Of a DNA stretch of 64,000 nucleotides, positions 58,901 to 64,000 are shown piece after piece; the stretch's first letter is position 1; the number at the start of each line of letters is the position of its first letter. The position numbers and the translations under genes were made by a program. The notes beneath the pieces are model-generated. The model was not told where the DNA came from and did not search any database. It saw only the letters and a program-made list of their open reading frames with translations. The DNA is from Chrysomallon squamiferum (Eukaryota; Mollusca; Gastropoda; Neomphalida; Peltospiridae): assembly GCA_012295275.1 (NCBI GenBank), contig CM022665.1, forward strand, positions 35,221,522-35,285,521, given 5' to 3'.

Positions 58901-60779
58901 AAAAATAATTTAATATTTGTAATAAATTTATATTGAACATCTGAAGGCTGGTCATATCAGTTAAAAGTAATTATCATTAAGATTATCACTCCTTTCATCA
59001 GACAACTAATCATTTTTTTAAATGAAACATCCATTAGGTAAAGTGCACCTGAATAAAAGTTAATACAAGGAAAGGTTATATTCACCGTATTATTTCTTTT
59101 TACTAAATGTTACCCTTTAAGGCCAACTTAAGAACTTATTAATGTCATGATCATACCAGCCACGAAATGTGAATTACCTACCAAATAACCATGAGCAAAC
59201 AAAATGTTTTATAACCTTAGTTTTGCTAACAGTGAAAACCGTATGTTTATTTCTGCCACATTATGTCTTTGTAATCACCATTATGTCAAGCAATGTAGGT
59301 ACATTCATCACAGAACAGTCATTCTAACTTAATTATATTACAGTCCTTACACCTGTAACCATCATCTCAGTATCAAAAACATTTTTCCTTTTTTGCATTT
59401 TTTGAGGACAATAGATTTTTAACCGTTTTTCCAAGTGTGGATTTTAAAACTGCTAAATTCAAAAACTTTCGAGTATGTGTAAGAAACACAAAAATGAGTT
59501 TTACGGCACACACACTACAGGTCTGTGCTAATTGCATTATCAATTTTTGTTTGTGCATCATTTATATAAATTTGCTTAATGATTAGTCCCAACATCTTTA
59601 TCATGATTACAGATGGACATTTTCCAGATAATGCATTTTCATAGCATGCAACATAACCAGTCAAGTTTGTACAGGTATTTGGCTGTTAGGTGGTACTGTT
59701 TCTGAAAATAACCAATCAAAAAAAAGGCGATACTGTGAAAAGCAAAACTCTGGCCAACTGCAGAAACGATTTTTTTTTACATATCTCAGAACATTTGTAT
59801 ACATATATTATTTACCTACCATTGTCAGTCTTGTTTCTAGACCTTTTTTTGTTTCTCTTTAAATTATGAAGAAAAAAACTGGTTATGCAAATTTTATTTT
59901 GGTATAACCCATTTTAAAGTTACATTGCTTATTCTGGCCTGAACCAATTCACTAATTGTGAAACAATACAAATCAGTTTTTCACTTACATTTATTTCTGT
60001 AAAAATTACCAGAGATGTTGATACCTTCACATCTAACTACTACCACTCTTTGACCTGAAAAATTAAAAAAAGCTTAATGTTCAGTATAAAATTGTTTGAA
60101 ATTTACATTTGAAGACTGGAAAATAATTTACATTATAATACATAAGGGGGAGGGAGATTATTAAATTTGATCGTTGTATTATGAATACTTTTTTTAACTA
60201 GTCTATACTAAAAATATTAACTAAAATGTTCATTACTTACCCTGAAGCAATGTTTTTGCAACAATAGATGCTAATCGTCCCAGCAAATGTCCCCTGGCAT
60301 CTATAATAATGGGCTGAAAAACAAACGAAAGTTTTAAGTTACATGTCAAATTTATTATAATCAATTAAACTAAAGATCGCTATTACTTTATTACTATAAC
60401 AAAACAGAACACTTCTTCCCCCACCCCGAGTCCAAATAAATTAATTTCTTCATTTTTATCTCTATCACAGAGAAGCAATTTCCTTTATTCGAAAAAGAAA
60501 GGAGACCAATGTTACGCTGCATTCAATCTCAAATTACTTCTTAACATGTTAAAATGTTAATACCAGACCACATGGTCATGATTGGGTATTATATACTGTT
60601 AAACTTTTACAAAGGTCTTTGTAAAGTGATTTTTTTTTTTTTTTTTAAATGTTTTATCGTATTTCATGAATCTGAATTATTGTAATATTCTATGCCCTAT
60701 TTAAAATTATAATAATTTCTGTTAGATTTTGATTGTATATTAGAGGATCGACCACGCCAACCTTCGTCTGGAAACCCAT
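55977..60779 (-). CDS. RPL13A: Ribosomal protein RPL13A (uL13), large subunit
   Basis: Structural protein of the 60S subunit; in vertebrates also part of a translation-silencing complex. Exons: 60779-60762, 60313-60241, 60054-59989, 58700-58599, 58177-58032, 56539-56417, 56060-55977; 612 nt, 203 aa, the same length as human. Signatures: [69 protein letters not shown] and [12 protein letters not shown]. The six-codon first exon (MGFQTK) was chosen because it joins in phase, agrees with the short N-terminus I recall for invertebrate uL13, and follows a pyrimidine tract like a 5'TOP. Introns host box C/D snoRNAs, as in vertebrate RPL13A. The gene is compact and undamaged, and nothing suggests a retrocopy. 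Confidence 0.98.
56857..56933 (-). ncRNA. Box C/D snoRNA, U33 (SNORD33)-like, copy 1
   Basis: Minus strand, in the RPL13A intron between exons 58177-58032 and 56539-56417. The ends form a perfect 7-bp stem (GTTTGCC with GGCAAAC). Box C is GTGATGA, an internal C'-like box is GTGATGA, a D'-like box is TTGA and box D is CTGA. The guide before box D reads ACATGCACTACCAT, which as I recall is the guide of vertebrate U33 (18S 2'-O-methylation), also hosted by RPL13A. A second possible guide, CACAGCGCT, precedes TTGA. Confidence 0.9.
57418..57488 (-). ncRNA. Box C/D snoRNA, U33-like, copy 2
   Basis: Same intron as copy 1. Box C GTGATGA, D' guide CACAGCGCT, guide ACATGCACTACCAT and box D CTGA are all conserved. 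The terminal stem is shorter (TGCC with GGCA), and the C' box has decayed to AATGAAA. Confidence 0.87.
57898..57974 (-). ncRNA. Box C/D snoRNA, U33-like, copy 3
   Basis: Same intron. Box C is ATGATGA, with the same two guides and box D CTGA. The terminal stem pairs GATTTGTC with GGCAATC imperfectly. It lies close to the exon at 58177-58032, which leaves about 57 nt to the donor. Confidence 0.87.
58270..58336 (-). ncRNA. Probable box C/D snoRNA, U34-related
   Basis: In the intron between exons 58700-58599 and 58177-58032. Box C is ATGATGA (58330-58324) and box D is CTGA (58278-58275). Between them lies CTTACCTACAATG, close to the guide of the snoRNA at 58817-58894. A weak stem (ATCTA with TGGAT) can form. 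It may be a diverged duplicate with an altered guide. Confidence 0.5.
58817..58894 (-). ncRNA. Box C/D snoRNA, U34 (SNORD34)-like
   Basis: In the RPL13A intron between exons 60054-59989 and 58700-58599. Perfect terminal stem GATGTCC with GGACATC; box C ATGATGA (58886-58880); box D CTGA (58827-58824). The segment TTACCTACATTGTTTGA (58875-58859) resembles the conserved U34 guide region as I remember it, which directs 28S 2'-O-methylation. U34 is likewise a resident of vertebrate RPL13A. Confidence 0.85.
59260..59316 (-). ncRNA. Possible degenerate U34-like snoRNA
   Basis: Contains GTGATGA (59311-59305) followed by GTACCTACATTGCTTGA, the U34-type guide with a D'-like TTGA. No good box D or terminal stem is seen downstream, so it may be a decayed copy. 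Confidence 0.35.
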
Positions 60780-60800
60780 GATGGCTAAAAAGGACGACTT
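60780..60800 (-). promoter_or_regulatory. Likely transcription start and 5'TOP tract of RPL13A
   Basis: On the minus strand CCTTTTT at 60793-60787 lies a few bases before the ATG at 60779, inside a CpG-richer stretch. A C followed by pyrimidines at the mRNA start is the TOP element of ribosomal-protein transcripts. The exact start is inferred. Confidence 0.5.
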
Positions 60801-63800
60801 GGGGTTTACACGTTGGAAAACAGAAATCACCGGATATGCTTCTGCTTTTAATTCCATCCATCGATGGTGTTAAAAAAACAACAAAAAACCCACCATATAA
60901 ATAAATAAGAAGAAAAAGTGTCAAAAATTAAATGATTTTAATCTATTTTATTACTTATATTAAAATATGTATCATTTATCATTTAATTCTTGACGAATAG
61001 CATCTGAATTGAAGTAATTGTTAACTAAAAAGTATTAGTAATTTCGTGCCCATGAAATCATTTTGAAATTTTGAAATAAAATTAAACAAAAAGGTGTATC
61101 TTTGCTGTTAAATATTTATTTCACTCTGCCAGTTAATAATTCAATATGTCTCTGTCAACATCTGTTTGGATAATTTAAGACACCTCACGACATAAGTAAT
61201 ACAGGAATGTTTATATTTATTCAAATAAAAATATATTTTGTAACAACCAATCTTTTATGAAATAAATCTACTTAAACTTTACACTGCTGTAATTAGCTCT
61301 TGTTTTTCTTTTGAAATTTGAAATTTAAAATGATATTTGCTTAATGCAGTTCAAGAATGTCACTGAGATTAAAACAGTAAAAGACAATGCTGGTGAGTTT
61401 CTCACAGAAAAATAAAAAATAAACTATGCTAAAGTATGATGAACCTGCAACTCGTGGATTAACACTTCAGTATTCTTTGCCTTTCTTAAGTTTCATGGAT
61501 TGGCTAACAAATATTGTTTTGTACTAAGTAAATGTTATTTAACAACACACTGAACCAGGACTTACGTTGTATTTTGGCTGATTGGATATCTGAACATTTT
61601 CAGATTCCCTCCGTTACTGTTGAATGTGCAACTTAAGACCAGGTTCATCAATTCGAGCTCCACTCAGATAAGAAATAAAACTCACTGCTGACACCTCTTG
61701 GGCTGCTCTTTTCAATTAACAGCTAGGAAATTCCTACTGAACTAAAGAATCATTGAACACATTGTAACATTTGTTTTAACCTAATACGTCATTTTCTAAA
61801 ATGAATGAAAGAGATTTTCTACCCACTCCTTCTGCTGTTGGATGTCCTTACCTGTAGAAGCAATCTGTGTTTTTTGTTAATACACACCTTAAACCCAGAC
61901 AGGAAAACTATATCCTTGTATTGGATGTGAAACATGTCCTTAAGTATGAAACCAGCTGATGGGTGCAATGAGAAGATTTAATAATTTAATAAAAACATAT
62001 TAATGTTGATTAAATGATTTAATTTTGTTAACAAAACAGAATATTTTCATTTTTCAAAATGTTTATTTGCATCACAAGTAAACATATCCACACATATCTT
62101 TTCATATCATCAAGGATACATTTTACATATACATCATACCCAATTATTCTGTTATAACATGGAATCAGATCACTGTGTAAAATATAAAATTATATTATTG
62201 ATATAGTCACATTTTAGTATGGTTAGTCATACATTTCCCAAATGTCCTAATTCAATTTAATTATGATGTACCTTTTATCTCCAATAAATGGGGATCCAAA
62301 ACAGTAATTAAAGTTTTAACTTATATGAGTATCAGATGTTTATTAATATTTACTTTATTAATATGATCAAACCACAAAATGCATTAACTATGAAACAAGT
62401 CTAAAAACACATATTTTTCCATGTGAAGCCATGTCCTTAAATTATTTCATATAAAATATTTTTAGTAAAAAAAAAATGGGGAAAATTAAACAGGACTCTT
62501 AATTACAATTAAATGAAAATAAATTTGTGAGTATTTTCACTGAAATATCAAAAAGCACGTATTCAACTATTATGGAGAACAAATTGACATCTATTTTTTA
62601 TCACTTCAGATATAATATGTTATATAAACAATTCCTCATTACAAAATTACACAACCTAAATATACATTTTATAATAAATGCAGGGAAAAGATAAATAAGG
62701 ATTAATAAATAACCCAATGTGTTTATATGCATCCATAATTTTTTAATCCTGTTTCAACTTCAAATTATTTTTAACCCAAGGCATTTTTGGTATTAAATTG
62801 CATTTGCATCTAAAGTATTATATAGTACACAGTACTATTTAACACAAACTCCAGTGTTTCACTATCTTTATTATTTTAAAATATTTTTTGTGCGGTTCAC
62901 ATCTAAAACAAAAAACTAATCCTGTGGTTTACAACACTGTCTAATGATAAGCATTATGTAACAAACACTGATGGATCTTTAAACATACCAAACTTTCACT
63001 ACTTGAAGTGTTTCAGTAACTTAAAACAATCTTATTTTTAAATAACTTTTAAAATGTGCTATATAATTTACCCCGTAAATTATCACGGACTGTCTACTAT
63101 TCTTGAATGTAGCTGTTTTGCAGGTCTAGACAGAATGGTCAGTTTTGAAATTATTTATTTGGTAATTAAAATATATTTTTCATTATTATGCATAAGAATG
63201 AAAATTTTTTGGTGAATTTGATGTCTTTTAAGAAATATCTCTTAATGTATATATTGGAAACGGAAATAAAAAATCACAATCAATATTGAAACTCCATAAA
63301 TTTTGTAAGAACATTTTTTTTTATTAATTAAACATTTAAAATCAGTTAACCCAGTACTAAGTATTTTAAATGGAGAAGATCTGACTGCCATACAGAAATT
63401 GTCTTTAGAATGAGATTATAAACATGTTTGTTTTATAAAGTCACCATAGTTAACTCATATCAATTATTAATTAGTAGTAACTACACATTCTACAGTATTA
63501 AAAACACAACTGTTACAAAACACAACAGTATTTATTTGGACTTTCTCATTGCAGACATTGTTCGTTCCAAATTTAAAAAAAATTTAGTGGAAATATTCAC
63601 TTGTATTATTTCCTTGGAAAATTAATGTAGACCTATGTAAATGTGAAAAAAAAAAAGTAAACCACTTTTCTTTTATTGCATTTACAATCTGAAAAAAAAA
63701 AAAAAAAACCACCAGCAAAACTCCATATCATGCTCATACATTAAGACAGATGTTCTTGAAAACAAATTATTAACATTTTACAAAGTAAATAATTCATCAC

Positions 63801-63858
63801 TGTTAACTAACATGAAGTCAACATAGCATTAAAACATAATTCAGTTTGACAGTTCCTG
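60801..63858. other. Region right of RPL13A
   Basis: No coding exon recognised. About 61500-61770 looks like an old SINE remnant. A minus-strand AATAAA at 62067-62062 could end the transcript of the gene at the right edge, making about 62040-63858 its long 3' UTR; this is inference. The rest is AT-rich without structure I can name. Confidence 0.4.
61520..61770. repeat. Degraded SINE-like remnant
   Basis: Phrases such as TTATTTAACAACACACTGA, GGCTGATTGGATATCTGAAC and AACAGCTAGGAAATTCCT recall a SINE family common in molluscan genomes (TTTAACGACAC..., GGCTATTGGATGTC...). The match is from memory and diverged. Confidence 0.3.
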
Positions 63859-63956
63859 TCAGTTTCGACTTGCCACCTTCTCTGCAGGTGGACTACTGAT
63901 GTTGTTTTTCAGTTTGTAGTCATTAAGAGCTGCTTTGATAGCATCTTCTGCCAACA
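63859..63956 (-). CDS. Last coding exon of an unidentified gene (enters from right edge)
   Basis: An acceptor (TTATTTCAG) at 63957 opens a 98-nt exon that reads VLAEDAIKAALNDYKLKNN and then a Ser/Pro-rich tail ending in SRN and TGA (63861-63859). The first two bases complete a codon from an upstream exon outside the window. Helix-like, Ala/Lys-rich C-terminus. I do not recognise the family. Evidence is a clean splice signal, sensible codon use and lower AT than the surroundings. Confidence 0.6.
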
Positions 63957-64000
63957 CTGAAATAACAGTTGTAAAAGTAAAAAAATAAAATAGAAGGAAA

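Noticed and set aside
58930-59010. Box C/D-like TGATGAA...CTGA on the minus strand
   Set aside because: Box C lacks the leading purine, the spacing is short and no stem or guide resemblance was found.

Overview
This window is animal nuclear DNA: AT-rich sequence with short exons, GT-AG introns, many microsatellites and transposon remnants. All six recognisable genes are conserved metazoan genes. Intron-rich SMCR8 and AMBRA1 orthologues, plus a degraded SINE-like stretch of a type I associate with molluscs, suggest a lophotrochozoan, perhaps a mollusc. That placement is an inference. I saw no bacterial, phage, CRISPR or viral genes.

Layout, left to right. (1) Minus strand, 7282 down to 321 and off the left edge: the N-terminal half of DHX33, a DEAH-box RNA helicase. 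Its second visible exon has a one-base frame break in an A-run. One of its introns holds a 3131-bp DNA transposon with inverted repeats of about 620 bp and a 4-bp target duplication; a further 416-bp insert is nested inside it. (2) Plus strand, 9983-24895: AMBRA1, 15 coding exons, 1197 aa. (3) Plus strand, 27695-35252: TSG101 (ESCRT-I), 11 coding exons, 453 aa, with a second, truncated copy of the same transposon in intron 1. (4) Minus strand, 52658-37610: SMCR8, 25 coding exons, 964 aa, with a dead LINE of L1/Tx1 type and a small mariner-like MITE in its introns. (5) Minus strand, 60779-55977: ribosomal protein RPL13A (uL13), 7 exons, 203 aa, whose introns carry box C/D snoRNAs related to U33 (three copies) and U34, as in the vertebrate gene. 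(6) Minus strand, 63956-63859: the last coding exon of an unidentified gene entering from the right edge.

Exon models for AMBRA1, TSG101, SMCR8 and RPL13A were built by hand from splice signals, codon phase and remembered protein families. The lengths of all four are whole numbers of codons. DHX33 and AMBRA1 are divergent, AMBRA1 and TSG101 lie in tandem, and TSG101 and SMCR8 converge. Three neighbouring genes (AMBRA1, TSG101, SMCR8) act in autophagy or endolysosomal traffic; whether that clustering means anything is open. The most rewarding non-coding content is the snoRNA set in RPL13A and the paired transposon copies.
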